Origin: Allodiplogaster sudhausi
Taxonomy: Eukaryota; Nematoda; Chromadorea; Rhabditida; Diplogasteridae
NCBI GenBank assembly: GCA_945643635.1
Contig: CALZFC010000164.1
Coordinates: 167,501-231,500, forward strand
Reading direction: 5' to 3'
Length of the DNA stretch: 64,000 bases
In this document: positions 27,221 to 38,500 of the stretch, in pieces
Layout: each line of letters opens with the position of its first letter
How positions within the stretch are numbered: position 1 is the stretch's first letter
Position numbers and translations under genes: made by a program
The notes under the pieces: generated by a model
Databases searched by the model: none
Told to the model about the DNA's origin: nothing
What the model saw: only the letters and a program-made list of their open reading frames with translations

Positions 27221-30200
27221 CCCTTTCCTACTGTCCAACCTCGAAGACAATGTTCTCGTCAGTATCCGGCTCTGCAAAGATGTACTGGTCGACGGTGGGG
27301 ACCACGAGTGGAATCCGCTTTCTCTCCTCCTTCAGATACCCGTCCAGCATGCGATCAAGGAGGCTGAATCACTCTTTATCAATATTTGCGTCAACAACAG
27401 GGTCTTCTACATGCCATCAGGAAAACGAGCTTTAAATATCTTTCAGAAAACACACGGTTGAAGCACACAAGTACTAACTTTGCCTGCCCACAAAGGATTC
27501 CATTTTGAAGTAATTGTAAAACAAAAAAAGAAGATAAGAAACCTTCTCGATTGAATGCTGACGACCGCCTCCATCCAGGCCACCTTCTCTTCTGCTGATT
27601 TGCACACGAAAGTGTACTTTATACTCCTGAAAAAGAATTCAGAAATATACTAAAGCTTTGTCAAGAGCAGCGAGCACCTTGGTTCAAGGAAACTGTCTTT
27701 AGAACTAATATTAAACTTTATTTGCCTTTCAACCAAGTGTTTAAGGTTCTTCCTGCATTGTCTCTTCTACTTTTTTTTAAATCAAGACTTCAACCAAGTT
27801 TTTCAGATTCTTCCTGCCTCCTCTCTTATACTTTTTTTTTTATGAAGATACAAAGAAAGATGTACCTGTAGTTCTCTTCGCCTCTGCCTCTGCCACCAAC
27901 GCGCCTCTCGCGCGATTCGATTCGGAAGGCATTTTGGACTACTGTAATCATACATCTGTTATCACATCCGTATAGACTTGATACTCCCAATTACTTTTTT
28001 AATCGTTCTAGAATCCAGTTAATAAAAAAATCAAGTTTAATCAACTTCCCTCACAACAGCTTGACAATAACTGCGGAAAAAGCCGTCCGGTATCCAGCTT
28101 AGAAATGAAAAGTGAATCAACCTCCCTATCAATATCTTAGGGGTTATTGATCAAGTTGCACAGCAATCTAGCCTTCCGTGTCTTCCAGGTCGTGGACTTC
28201 AACGGTGCGAATGGAGAGGCGGTCCTTGAACTTGCAGATGTTCTTGTGCATCTTGCACAGGATGAGCAGATGATCGAACACGTAGACATGCCTCTCGGTC
28301 GACCAGCGGCGGCGGACCGTTTCTGATCAGGGTTGAAGGGTACCATCTATTTTATCAATCAACCCAGATATTGGGCTTACCCAGAGCCAAACTCACTCTT
28401 ATCCACATTGCATTCTGTGCCCAAAACTACTTACCCCACCTGTTTTCCTAAGAGGCCGACAGTGGTATTTATTCCCAGTTTCTGATCAAGGGAATCCGTT
28501 GTAATGGACTCTAGGCGATGAGAAAAGATGTCACGCGACTTTTCAAAGAATTCTTCGCTCAAGAATTCGATGAAGTATATCTTTAAATAGGCAAAAAAAA
28601 CAATTACACAAACCTGTTGTAAGTACGCTCATGCTTGGTCGTACCATGGTGAGATCTCCTTCTGTAATTTGGTTAGGGATTGAGCGCATCGAATATTTAA
28701 GTTACCCATAAAGAGCCACTTTACTTTTACCTTAAAATCAACACAGACCGAGCTAATCAAAGCCAAGAAAAACCCTAACTTGTCAACAACAACAACAACA
28801 AGAACCTTTGATGAGTTGCCGACAGGTCCTCGCAATGGGCTCGTCCGTGTAGCCCTCGAGGTTCTTCTCAATCTCCAGAATCCGCTCGACCGTCCCTGTC
28901 TCTGCATTCGCTGCTCGCGTCGCTTGCTCCCTGCAGAGTGTTGTTTAGCACTCATAATCCTTTACAGTACTAACAACGAGAATATACAGTACTCCTAAAG
29001 AAAAAAGCCAAGATACGTGAGCATAAGCATTTAGTGAGACCTGAAAAGATTTTAAAAGGTGCCGTCTACTTCATACAAATTTTGTTTTTGTTCGCCATAC
29101 CTCGCTTTCCGGGAGCTAAGCCCCCTCATATATTTCTTAGCCGTCTAAGTACTCCCAATCTTCTAGTAGGAACAAAGTGAAACTACAGTACTCCTGAGAA
29201 AAAACCCCTACGTATCACATCGGTGTCGTACATAAAAGTAATTAAATGAATAAGCCGAAACAAGAGTGAATAAGCATTCCTGCTAGTGATACTCTGATAA
29301 CCTTGAGATATATAAGCGCTGAATTAAAGTTCGTAAAACTGACTGTTTAAGTCGCTTCTTCATCGGTGGAGTGCATGAGTCGAGAGCTTTTTCGATCTTA
29401 AAAATGATTTAGCTATATTATGAATCATTTGCATCATCACCAGAAAATAAATGAACTAGAAAAAAATAAAGAAAATAAAGTATGGCAGAAATGCGGACCT
29501 TGGCGGCGACTCCGGCAAGATAAGTGCGAGTGTTCTGGAGATCCGTTCGGTCCTCATCGCTCTCGCTGAGCATGCTTAGGCGCTGAGAAGAAGAATGGAC
29601 ATGTTGTAGAAGGAAGAGGAGAGAAGAAGCAGAAAAGGAGAACAGAACAGTGTAACAAAGATATCGGGTCTATTTTACGTATCCATCCTGATTTTGACTC
29701 GGAGCTATAATTACAATTATGTTTTTTAAACTCTCCCAATTTTTTTAACCCATGTTTCTGGGCTTGAGCACCATCCCTATACGACCCAGAAGCTGGACAG
29801 GAGAAGAAGAACAAGGAATGACAAACCGAGCAATACTCCATATAGCGAAAGAAGTGGAAGACGGGAGCTTCCAGTAGAATCGGCAGCACGTACTTCACGG
29901 AGAGTTTGAAGGCAGCCGATGACGAGGTCCCAACGTAATTACGAGCCTCGTTCTAGTAATAAAATAATTAATTATGAGAACTTTAGATTCATTTATCAAT
30001 AAAACAACATTGTCTTCGTAAACGACATGCATAAATGTCTAACCTCAAAGTAATCCGAGTACTTTTTCTCCGATAGAACTTTCGCGATTGCTGCACCACT
30101 ACAGGACGTTGAAATGTGCTCCTGGAATAGAAAAATAATATGTTTGAAAGTCCCCCCCCCCTCCCCAAATGAAATTCAAACAGTGTATTCCTCTTAAATG

Positions 30201-32994
30201 GCATTAATACTACTTTGAATAAAGAAAAAAGTTAACCAAAAATTCACAATGTACTGCTGATAGACATCAAATTCGTGAGCCTCAGCCAACTCCCAGAAGC
30301 CCACTCCGAGGCAGTGCTGGTCGGCAAGTTCGCGGCTGTCCTCCAGAGTTCGCTCCATCTAAACAGTATTTACACTTTCCCAAGTCGAATCATAATTGGA
30401 TTCACAAGAGAGTTCTAAGAAAAAAAGAATGATAAGTCTGAAATATCTGAGTTTTGAGATTATACAATAATTTTTTTCTAGTTACTTAACATTTTCTTTT
30501 ACAATCAAAGTGAAGATTTTGAAGCAGACCTTCATTGTCAACTCATGGAGTTCGACCACATCGCCAAAAATCTGGTCGAGGTATCCCTAAAAAAGAATAC
30601 TAATTAGGTACCCCTAAAAGAGAATACTAATTAGGAATTAAAGAGGATTCAGGAAAGCTGACAGATAAGCAATAGCTTAAAAATCACATAAAAAAATTTG
30701 CAAATCAAGTAAGAATATAAAATATAAAAAACCAACAGGGTGAAATTATGTATATAGCATACTGTAATTTGCCAAATTATTAGACTACGGTAGTCACAGA
30801 CATTCTGATGATGGAATGGAGACCTATCGTATGTAGATATTGAAAAAATACCGAGAGAAATAAATCAGCGCTGATGTTAAAGTGGATTAAAAATAAAGTA
30901 AAATAAAACCTTATACTCTGGTGCAAGTGCCGAGTCAAACTTGCGACGGAACACATTGACGAGGAGATTCAAGTCACGCATGTACTGCCGCTCGTCGGTC
31001 AGCATTTGGGTACAAGTCTGAACTCTTTATTAGCTCATGGTTGTTCATTTAAGATTTGTACGTTCTGTCTACCTTTCTTTTTAATGAAATACTTATATCT
31101 ATTCGTATTTATTCATTAGTATGTCTAAATCACCTTCTGCTATCATTCCAAGTGCCTTCCTTTCCACGATAAACTAATACCATTTCTTCCATGAGACACA
31201 TCTCGTAAAGACTTCTACCCTCCCTGTTTTTCCCATTCAAGTTGACAATGGCTTCTCGATTCCCTGCCCTTGTCTTCACCTCCTGGTAGCTGCCCATCCT
31301 CTTCGGCGTGGACACGGCTGCAGTGGCTGTGAGTGGCTCGGTGAGATCGAAGTCGAAGATGAACCCGCCGAGAAGTCCTCCGCTTGGAGCCGATGAGTCA
31401 TCGTCCGTCTTCTGGAGAAGCTCCGCCAGTTGCATCAGAGTCTGAAGTGTCAAGGGTTACTTTTGTTAAGTTTAATAATTTTTATCCGGTTATTAAGGGC
31501 ATTAATGAATAGCGAGAGATTTAGTACTATTTATTAAAATTACTTATTGAAAAACAATTGTAGCAGTAATACATAATCAACACTACTACAAGATTATTCA
31601 TCAGTTTCTTTCCACAAAAGTAGTATATAAATATAACCTTATCAGCGCTAAGAGCAATCTTGAGATTCTGGAGACTTATGCACATGTCAGCGTCTCTTAT
31701 GTTCATGACGTAGTCGCCTGTCCACTTCAGGACATCCTGTAAGAAATCGAGCAATATGTAAATAACTACTGCTGCCAAGAAACAACCTTACTGTTAGTAT
31801 TAAACAGTAAATATATGTATTTCTTAAGTCAGAAGAATGAAAAAAAAGATCTAAACAGAAAGAAACCTCTGTAATGTGATCGACAACTGCGAGTAGGTAG
31901 ATGGCCATTCGTTCCAACTCCTTTTCTCTCTCCTTCTTCTCTTTCTCTCGGATGCAAAGGTATTCCTGAGAAGTTAAGATATTTGAAATAGCAATTGGAG
32001 TTGCTTTAATTGAATAAAGCAACAGTGAAATATACATTTACATTTATCAACAATTACAAAGCGTACTCCATCATTGATCATCGATATAGAGCTCCTAATC
32101 AATAGTACAGTGGGAAGGATAGTTACTAATTGAAAGACATGAAAATATGGTGATGGTTATTAATACGAATGATTATTATGGTGATGGTTATTAATAAGAA
32201 TGATTATAATTATAAGAAATGGTTTAACCTTGATGAGCACAACGAGTCTCTGCTGCAGCTGGAGAGTCTTGGCGCCGAAGGAAATGCGGAAAGGACGGCG
32301 AGTTCCGAATTGTTGCATCAAGTCACTCCACTCCTGCAAGGAAGAGAATTTATTGAGATTAATTTTATCAGATTCGTCATTATTAGTTAAAGATATGATA
32401 GAATAAGAAACAGTGTGTTATGATGAGATCTCTGGATAATATGTCACAATTGAGAGTACTGATAAAACTAGCATATTCTTACAACATTATTACAATAATA
32501 ATAAAAAAAACCAGTAGATAAAAAAAAAATAAAAAAAGATAAAAAATGGACCAACCATGTTGATCATTCTTGTCTGCTGAGCTGAGAAAAGTTGCGCAGC
32601 TTGACGCTCCAAATCGGGCATCACGGAAGGCTTTTGGTGGAGCAGCTAGGACACAAGGAATTCATGAATCTTTTTCTCGAATCTCTCTCTCTCTCTATCT
32701 CTCTCTATCTGTCCTCTTTTATAACTCACGCTCTCTTCTCCCCTCTCTGGCTCCCTTTTCTCTCTTTCTCTCGCTCTCTTCCCTCTCTCACTCATTCTCT
32801 CTCAAGCTTTCTTCTCTCTCTCTCTCGCTCTCTTCCCTCTCTCGCTCTCTTCTTTCTCTCACTCCCGCTCTCTCTCTCTCTCTCTCTCTTCCTTCCCTTG
32901 TCCTCACCTCGAAGAGTACCCTGTCGAGTAGCTCTCTGATGTGCCCTGCTGCATCTTGGTCCATCCGCATGCCTACGTGCACTTCGGAGCATAT
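5227..32994 (-). CDS. Sos: Son of sevenless (Sos) Ras/Rac guanine nucleotide exchange factor, 43 recognised exons
   Basis: SOS proteins load GTP on Ras through a REM-Cdc25 module and on Rac through a DH-PH module. They are recruited to receptors by the Grb2/Drk SH3 domains, which bind the proline-rich tail. The joined frame is 1538 residues from the first recognised exon, against about 1333 in human SOS1. In order: histone-fold region (about 1-214), DH (215-461), PH (462-579), REM (about 622-757), linker, Cdc25 domain (866-1146) and a proline-rich tail (1147-1538) ending in TGA at 5227-5229. Diagnostic segments include YRSFCMP in [17 protein letters not shown] and [13 protein letters not shown] in Cdc25, and the terminal [12 protein letters not shown]. 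Exon phases agree through all 43 exons. The exon encoding the first 20-40 residues was not found upstream of 32994. Intron 32 is 10.6 kb. The three exon blocks are listed separately. Confidence 0.93.
6907..7365. repeat. GA-rich microsatellite cluster in a Sos intron
   Basis: Two GA/GAA tracts (about 6907-7044 and 7244-7365) in the intron between Sos exons 37 and 38. The second repeats a unit of about 20 bp of the form AGAACGAGAAGAGAGGGAGAG three or more times. Confidence 0.85.
7796..7860. repeat. (AAT/ATT)n microsatellite
   Basis: AAT units followed by ATT units in a Sos intron. Similar AAT/ATT runs are at about 23000-23063, 26710-26780 and 47795-47900. Confidence 0.8.
8185..9150. repeat. 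GA microsatellite cluster
   Basis: Purine tracts at about 8185-8227, 8526-8588, 8655-8821 and 8930-9150, in and next to Sos intron 35. In the sense of Sos they read as CT tracts. Confidence 0.88.
9775..11762. repeat. GA and CT microsatellites around Sos exons 33-35
   Basis: GA tracts at about 9775-9820, 11085-11165 and 11720-11762, and a CT tract at 10503-10545 that directly abuts the end of Sos exon 34. A run of about ten G lies near 11362. Confidence 0.85.
17350..17886 (-). CDS. Initiating-exon-like ORF inside Sos intron 32 (179 codons, unknown)
   Basis: The ATG at 17884-17886 is preceded by an in-frame TGA nine bases upstream. The frame stays open for 179 codons to a donor (GTCCAG|GTGCGG) in phase 0. 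The product starts [11 protein letters not shown] and has an acidic/aromatic patch ([19 protein letters not shown]), a segment rich in Tyr, Phe and Asp ([30 protein letters not shown]), then a Ser/Thr-rich basic part ([23 protein letters not shown]). I recognise no domain. Its GC content resembles the Sos exons rather than the intron around it. The next downstream same-strand phase-0 acceptor I can support is Sos exon 33. It may be a first exon of a nested gene, an alternative first exon of Sos, or chance; the length and composition make chance less likely. Confidence 0.45.
19605..20096 (-). CDS. Second initiating-exon-like ORF inside Sos intron 32 (164 codons, unknown)
   Basis: The ATG at 20094-20096 opens a 164-codon frame ending at a donor (CGTAAG|GTACGAG) in phase 0. 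The product starts [10 protein letters not shown], then is basic and Ser/Pro/Gln-rich ([26 protein letters not shown]), Gly/Ala-rich, Cys-containing ([10 protein letters not shown]), and finally more globular-looking ([31 protein letters not shown]). No domain is recognised. The region is strongly GC-rich, and a second minus frame is also open across much of it (19763-20047). I prefer this frame because it ends exactly at a good donor. Together with the 17350-17886 ORF it looks like one of a pair of alternative first exons. Confidence 0.42.
25840..25985. repeat. (CT)n tract in a Sos intron
   Basis: Pyrimidine-rich CT tract on plus, in the intron between Sos exons 22 and 23. It is one of the few in this gene that reads GA in the sense strand. 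Confidence 0.85.
27045..27218. repeat. (GA)n tract in a Sos intron
   Basis: About 170 bp of GA with AAA/CGA interruptions between Sos exons 19 and 20. Confidence 0.88.
28173..32994 (-). other. Sos: Sos exons 1-16: histone-fold, DH and first PH exons
   Basis: Exons in transcript order: 32908-32994, 32556-32645, 32229-32333, 31867-31965, 31638-31736, 31280-31441 (histone-fold region; [16 protein letters not shown] matches human LKLVGNYVRNIRHYE, then SADK); 30910-31017, 30530-30586, 30248-30358, 30044-30121, 29827-29952, 29499-29582, 29340-29396, 28806-28926 ([22 protein letters not shown] matches the conserved VLPRLLLAPVYHCLHYFE); 28614-28661 and 28173-28322 (start of [18 protein letters not shown] matches HERHIFLFDGLMICCK). 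Exons 1 to 13 all meet in phase 0, and phase 1 begins after exon 14. Exon 16 can only be joined to exon 17 through a GC donor. The weakest calls are the ends of exons 9, 13 and 14, where several sites compete and I chose by phase and family alignment. Confidence 0.87.
32680..32890. repeat. (CT)n tract in Sos intron 1
   Basis: CT-rich tract filling most of the short intron between Sos exons 1 and 2. It is antisense to the usual orientation seen in this gene. Confidence 0.85.
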
Positions 32995-33784
32995 CTGCAG
33001 AATAGGAAAAGAGTACTTTTGTTGTTCCAACGATAGAACAACTATCAGTAACAACACTTACATTTCTTTCTAAAGAATTTTCAAAACACAAATTATTTAT
33101 TCATGTTTATTCCTCTCAATGAAAAAGGTGGTTTTTATTTATTTATAAACTTTAACAAGTTTAACAGCGTAAACTCTAACTTTGTAAATGCGCTCAGTGA
33201 GCAGCTCACTGCATGGCGAGTGGAGAGAGAGCGAGAGCGGAGAGCGAGGCGACGTTGGCTCGTGCATCTCGGGCTCTTCTTTCTCTGCCTCAACACACTC
33301 ATTCTATTTGCACACCAATTCATATACTTTTTTTTCATTCTTTGTCAGAAAGTTGATGAGCGTGCCCAAAATTGGCAAACAAAAAAAATTATGATTTGCA
33401 TTGGGTAAATATATATCAGAGGAAGCTATGCGATGAACGCCGCTAGGAAAGAGCACAGTTGAATTGCACGAATGGAGAAGCTAAATCGCGGATGAGAGAG
33501 AGAGAAGAGAGAGAGAGTAAGAGGGAGATAGAGAAAGAGAGAGATGAGAGATAGAGAGAGAATATAACGAAATGATTGAAGATTGCATAGCACAAGCTGT
33601 CGAGAGATCCAACATGGACCGACTGCTAACGCGCGCGGTGGAAGCAACGCCCTTCTGTGAAAGAAAGCAATTTGATGGAATGGAGAGTAGACTGTCTGAA
33701 ACACTGCTGAGTCTATGACGAAGGAACGAGTGAGGAAATCGGGAGGAGGGGAGGGAGCAAGAGAGCGGTAGACATGGAGAGAGG

Positions 33785-33950
33785 GATGAAGGGATAGACA
33801 GAGATACGGAGAGATGAAGGGATAGAGAGAGACTTGGAGAGATGAAGGGATGGAGAGAGACGGAGAGATGAAGGGATGGAGAGAGACTTGGAGAGATGAA
33901 GGGATGGAGAGAGACTTGGAGAGATGAAGGGATCGAGAGAGACAGAAGAG
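33785..33950. repeat. Purine-rich minisatellite, about six 28-bp units
   Basis: The core GATGAAGGGATGGAGAGAGA recurs with starts at 33785, 33813, 33841, 33867, 33895 and 33923 (periods 28, 28, 26, 28, 28). The unit ends in CTTGGAGA in most copies. Confidence 0.85.
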
Positions 33951-35197
33951 ATAACTAGATATAGAGAAAGAGAACTCTCCAACTTACTGCTAAACGACTT
34001 AAATGAGGAAATTCCTTGGACCATTACGAATCGCTGCACTTTTTCTGTGCTCAACTTGATAGGAAAGAGAGAGACGTTCTTCTAACATGGAAATCGCATA
34101 GAGACATCATAATGTCATTGACTTTACAATCCTCAAATTAGATTGTGCGCCAAGCCGCGCATTCTTGGAGGGAAAGAATTCAGTGAATGCAACTGGGGAA
34201 GCTCAATTAGAAAAAAAAAGAGATCGTCAAGTAGTGTCGTCAATTCATTTGATGAAGAAGGAAAGAGCCATTTGAATGAATATTCAGAGCCTCTCGCTAA
34301 CCTCCTTCAGTCAAGCACTCTACTTCTGAGTAGGCCACGACATCGGCTGGCAGCTCTCGAGTGGCGCCTGGAAACAAGAAAGGAAAGGCATCTGGATGGA
34401 TGACGAGATGGCACCATGTAAATGGTCATGAGGGAAGGCGATCGAATAACAAGAATACGAGATGACTAGGCGTGGCTCGCACGCTAATTCGACCGGGAGA
34501 GCGAGGTCGCAGTTGGGAAATAAAGAGAAAGCAAGGGGGTCATCGTGGCATATGGAGAGCAGAGCAAAAGCAGCTCAGCCACTCGGCAACCTTGACAGCT
34601 CTTGGAGGCACAGGCAGATAAGGAACAACGGCGCACCGCAGAAGCATGCACAAACTTCTACTGGAAGAATATTGAGCGGAAATACTGACAAAGGAAACTA
34701 ATAAAACGAAACAGTCCACCTCAAGGGATATCTCGAACAAGGTTCTTTTATAGTGTGATCGCTAGAAGCTGTATAAGAAAGTACACTCGCACCATTAAAA
34801 AATTGAAATCAGCATTTGTCCTAAACGGAATCGTGAATCCGGATATTATTTTTGCCTTGGTACAGTATCCTCTCCTCTGCGGTTAGAGCTAGAGCACGGC
34901 GGTTCTCTGCTGTTTCGTTGTTGTTGTTGGTTTTGCTAAACATGTTGCGCTCTTTGTTGGGGTTACATTTTTCAAATCATAGATGACTTCTAATATCGCG
35001 AATTTTGAGTCGCCTTTTTTCATCGTTATAGTTTAAATGGCGACATAAACGCTTTAGCTCATTGTCTGTTCACTTTATTCTTTTAGTATTTCCTTCTGCT
35101 TAATGCTTTTTGCCAGATGAACGTTGCTTGGTTGCTCCCCAGAGAATGAGTGCTTATATGTCGGTTACTCTGCTACAGAATCCGATTATTTTCCCAA

Positions 35198-35391
35198 CTC
35201 TGGTAAAAAGCGAATGGTCCAATTCCCCGCGAGGTAATGGTGAAATGGTGCAAAACTTGCAATATTTCGCAAAAATGGTCCATTAATGGTAGGACGAGTA
35301 TCAGTAAACTAGTAGTCTTGCGCCATTATTTGGCCAAAACACGGGGATACTTGGCCATTACCATTTATTTGCCATTCGCTTTTTACCAGAG
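35198..35391. mobile_element. MITE-like palindromic element, 20-bp perfect terminal inverted repeats
   Basis: CTCTGGTAAAAAGCGAATGG at 35198-35217 is the exact reverse complement of 35372-35391. The 194-bp element has no coding capacity. Its interior has shorter arms (GGTAATGG against CCATTACC, and ATGGTCC/GGACGA-like parts), so the whole could fold. No clear target-site duplication flanks it. Its right end is about 127 bp upstream of the eRF3 start codon. Confidence 0.6.
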
Positions 35392-35518
35392 AAAGGAAAA
35401 AAAATCTAAAAAATTACTGCAGGGGTTTATTAGTGAGGAACACGAATATAATAGTTATTTCGTATAATTCCGCCATATGTTTATGTGCCCCCTGCATCTT
35501 TTCAGCTCGATCTTCGTC

Positions 35519-38500
35519 ATGTCGGAGGAGCCGAAGAAGGGTCTGAACCCGAATGCTGTTTCCTTCGTGCCCAATGTTAACGCGCGTCCCTTCGTTCCTG
35601 GACAAATCTACGTTCCTCCGCCGCCGCCGCCAGCTGAGCCTGCATCAAGTAGAAGTCCTTTCTTTTTAGATTCGAATTTTTGCTAGTTCATTACTATTCG
35701 TGCTTTCTCTCATTAAATTAAAACCTATTAGTTTCGTTTCCACAACTATTCTACACAGCATGTGGTATGCATGCCACCTGTAAGAATGATCATGATCCTG
35801 CTTAGACTGGGACGAGGAGATGCGAGATGAGCCAGCAGAAGAGATCTCGGCACCTCATGTTGCTGCTGCTGAAGAAACTTTCGACGAAGAAGCACCTCCA
35901 GCTGAAGAGGCACTTCCCGAAACGGGTTTCTTTTTTTTACCACAATCTTTTGTGTTCTGCTCGCAAAAGTGGTTTGTGTTAAAAGAGATTGTAATTAACG
36001 TTGAAAAAGGTCCTTGAATGTACCGCGTTGAACCCACCAAATCTCGCCGAGTGCTCCAAATTCTTGCTCTGTAACACCCCCCACCCTTCTACAGTAGTCC
36101 ACTGAACCTTTTTCGGCACTGAATCTAATTAGCTTCATTACAGTGTCTTCCCTGAGGACAGAGCCGGATGAGCTGTCCGATGCCACTCCGGATATCATCC
36201 CCACACTGACCAAGAAGTTCGAGCGAGTTGTCTACGTGGATGGTAGCCCTCACTTTTCTTGTTAATTCCGCACAATTTATTATTGACCGAGAGTTTTAAC
36301 AAGATTATCAAGATTATGACATTATTTTTGGCTAACAATGACTAATTTTCTTCCTTCTTGATGTTTGTTAATCTGTTGGTTCCTCGGAAAAGAACTCCAT
36401 TTCTAATGCCAACAAAGTTCAAGGTATCTCTAGTCTAGATGGCACTCACAAGGAGCACATCAACATTGTCTTCATTGGCCACGTCGACGCTGGCAAATCC
36501 ACCATCGGAGGTTATTTTAAACTTACTATATTTATCGAAAAATAATTGGTATTATATTTCTAAAAAGCACCGCTTTTATGTATAATTAGTTACCCAGTTA
36601 TAGTCAATCGTTTCAGAAGTGGTATCTTGTTCGTTGAGTGGGAATATAAGAGATTTAACCTCAGGCCAACTGATGTATCTCACGGGGATGGTCGACAAGC
36701 GAACACTGGAGAAGTACGAGAAAGAGGCGAAGGAAAAGGGAAGAGAGAGCTGGTGAGGATATCTTTCGTTTTCTGCACGTACAACTGTGCGGGATTTATT
36801 GATTTGGATAAACTGATTCAATTGAATGGCCTTCTATTTCCCGCTAGATCTGCCAACAACTTTAATAGTTTGAGAAGGGAAGGATAGAATTTGTTATTTG
36901 AGTAATTAAGGACATCTTTTTATAACTGTAATACCGCATCGTTGTCTGGAAATGCAGACTCCTTATTTCTTCAGGTATCTTTCGTGGGCACTTGACACTA
37001 ATGAAGAGGAGCGAGAGAAGGGCAAAACGGTCAGGCTGTGTTCCTTCGCATTTGACAAACATTACCTTGTATTGTGTTTTTTTTTTACGAATCAAGAAGA
37101 GGATTTTTCTATGTTTTTTTTTTGCCTTTTCTAAGCGTCTTTTTACAGGTAGAATGCGGCCGGGCTTACTTCGAGACGGAAAAACGACATTTTACTATTC
37201 TGGACGCACCCGGGCACAAGAGCTACGTTCCCAACATGATCAACGGAGCCAACCAGGCGGATCTCGCCGTTCTGGTGGGTACCGTAATCATTTGTTGCAA
37301 AAGGGGTATCGTAATCTCAATTAACCTGAGTATACTGTGCCGTTGGGAGATTTTCTTTTTGCTATTTATTTATTTATTATACTCAGTGCTGAACAATGTC
37401 CGGCGCAAGACTCCAGACCTTGTTTATAGTATAAACGATGTAATGAATGTTTTGTTCAATTTGTTTCTGGTGCTACTTCAGGTGATCAGTGCACGCAAGG
37501 GTGAATTCGAGACGGGTTTCGACCGAGGAGGTCAGACACGCGAGCACGCCATGCTTGTCAAGGTCGGTTTGTTGCCCAGGGAATAAAACCAGGTATCGAC
37601 ATCCTGGAGAGCCATGGAGCCATACGTCGTATATGGCCCCTGACCCCTTGGTGGGGAATGCCATCACTGATTTTTCCCCTAAAATGTCAGTAAAATTCGA
37701 GGTGGGGTAGGGTAGCATGGCGGCACAAACCCAGGGTGGATCTAAATTTTCGACAGCACTATTTCATTCCTGATTTTTGCCGCGTGTTTTGCTGTCTAAA
37801 CACACATGAACGCGGTGTAGCTATTATCAATGGCGCATTTCATGCTTAAAGGAGACTTAAACTCGGAAACCCCTAGCACGAAATGGCCGATCTTATAGTA
37901 CGATATATTTTGGCAACGTGATCCTGGCAATTTGCCAAGATCCTTGCTTCGAAACCTTTTCTCGTAAAAAATGCGTTTTATTCGGCGATTTAAAATTGGC
38001 GGTTTGCGTCCGTTTGGTGAATCATGAATATTCCGGTATATATTTTACGGCCGAACGACGGAATTTCATGATTCCGGTATATATTTTACGGCCGAACGAC
38101 GAAATTTCACATTTTTCGGTCATGATATTCTCGTCAATCCATTTGGCCGTAATTTGGTCAGGGGACTGATGTTAAATTTAAAGTTCTGTATAATCACTAA
38201 TATTTCCCTCATGATCAGGCGACTCTTTTCAGATGCAAATTTAGTAAATTGAATTTTTGCTGATGCTTTCGCAAGCTCAATCCAGACATATTCACAGAAT
38301 CATCCTTATGGCAAAAAAATTGAGTTTTCGCCTCCTTTAAAGGAGGTATCCGGGGAATAATTAACATGTCTTTTTTCTGTATGGATAAGCTCATCTTGGC
38401 GTAAAACATATATACAGAAAGTTTGAGCGGTTTTCTCCCATTATTTTTTGAGCAATAGTACCGCAAAAACTGGCGGGTAGAGAATTAGCTACGGTAGGTC

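Larger units (their letters stand above)
23102..27938 (-). other. Sos: Sos exons 17-32: rest of PH, REM and Cdc25 RasGEF domain
   Basis: Exons in transcript order: 27866-27938, 27543-27626 (PH end; [16 protein letters not shown]), 27240-27363 ([12 protein letters not shown]), 26924-27003, 26535-26675, 26129-26317 ([22 protein letters not shown], then [12 protein letters not shown]), 25680-25833 ([16 protein letters not shown]), 25478-25561, 25138-25221, 24755-24835, 24441-24569, 24126-24206, 23834-23935, 23613-23730, 23348-23430, 23102-23224 (Cdc25; [16 protein letters not shown] corresponds to SINPPCVPFFGIYLT). Exon 22 carries a Gly/Ser/Ala-rich insertion just before RFRKEY that human SOS1 lacks. 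Exon 21 starts at a TTGAG acceptor. Exon 25 is an Ala-rich linker. The catalytic-core order and spacing agree with the family, so the domain is probably functional. Confidence 0.9.
32995..35518. other. Divergent spacer between Sos and eRF3
   Basis: This should contain the missing 5' exon(s) and promoter of Sos (-) and the promoter of eRF3 (+). I searched the minus strand for the SOS N-terminus (a Trp-containing segment before the histone fold) and did not find it. Visible features are GA tracts near 33488-33565, a minisatellite at 33785-33950 and a palindromic element at 35198-35391. A possible short minus exon at about 34314-34374 has splice-like ends but does not fit the phase of Sos exon 1. 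Confidence 0.5.

Noticed and set aside
34314..34374. Possible minus exon (ATRELPADVVAYSEVEC...) upstream of Sos
   Set aside because: Its ends look like splice sites, but the outgoing phase 1 does not match Sos exon 1 and there is no resemblance to the SOS N-terminus.
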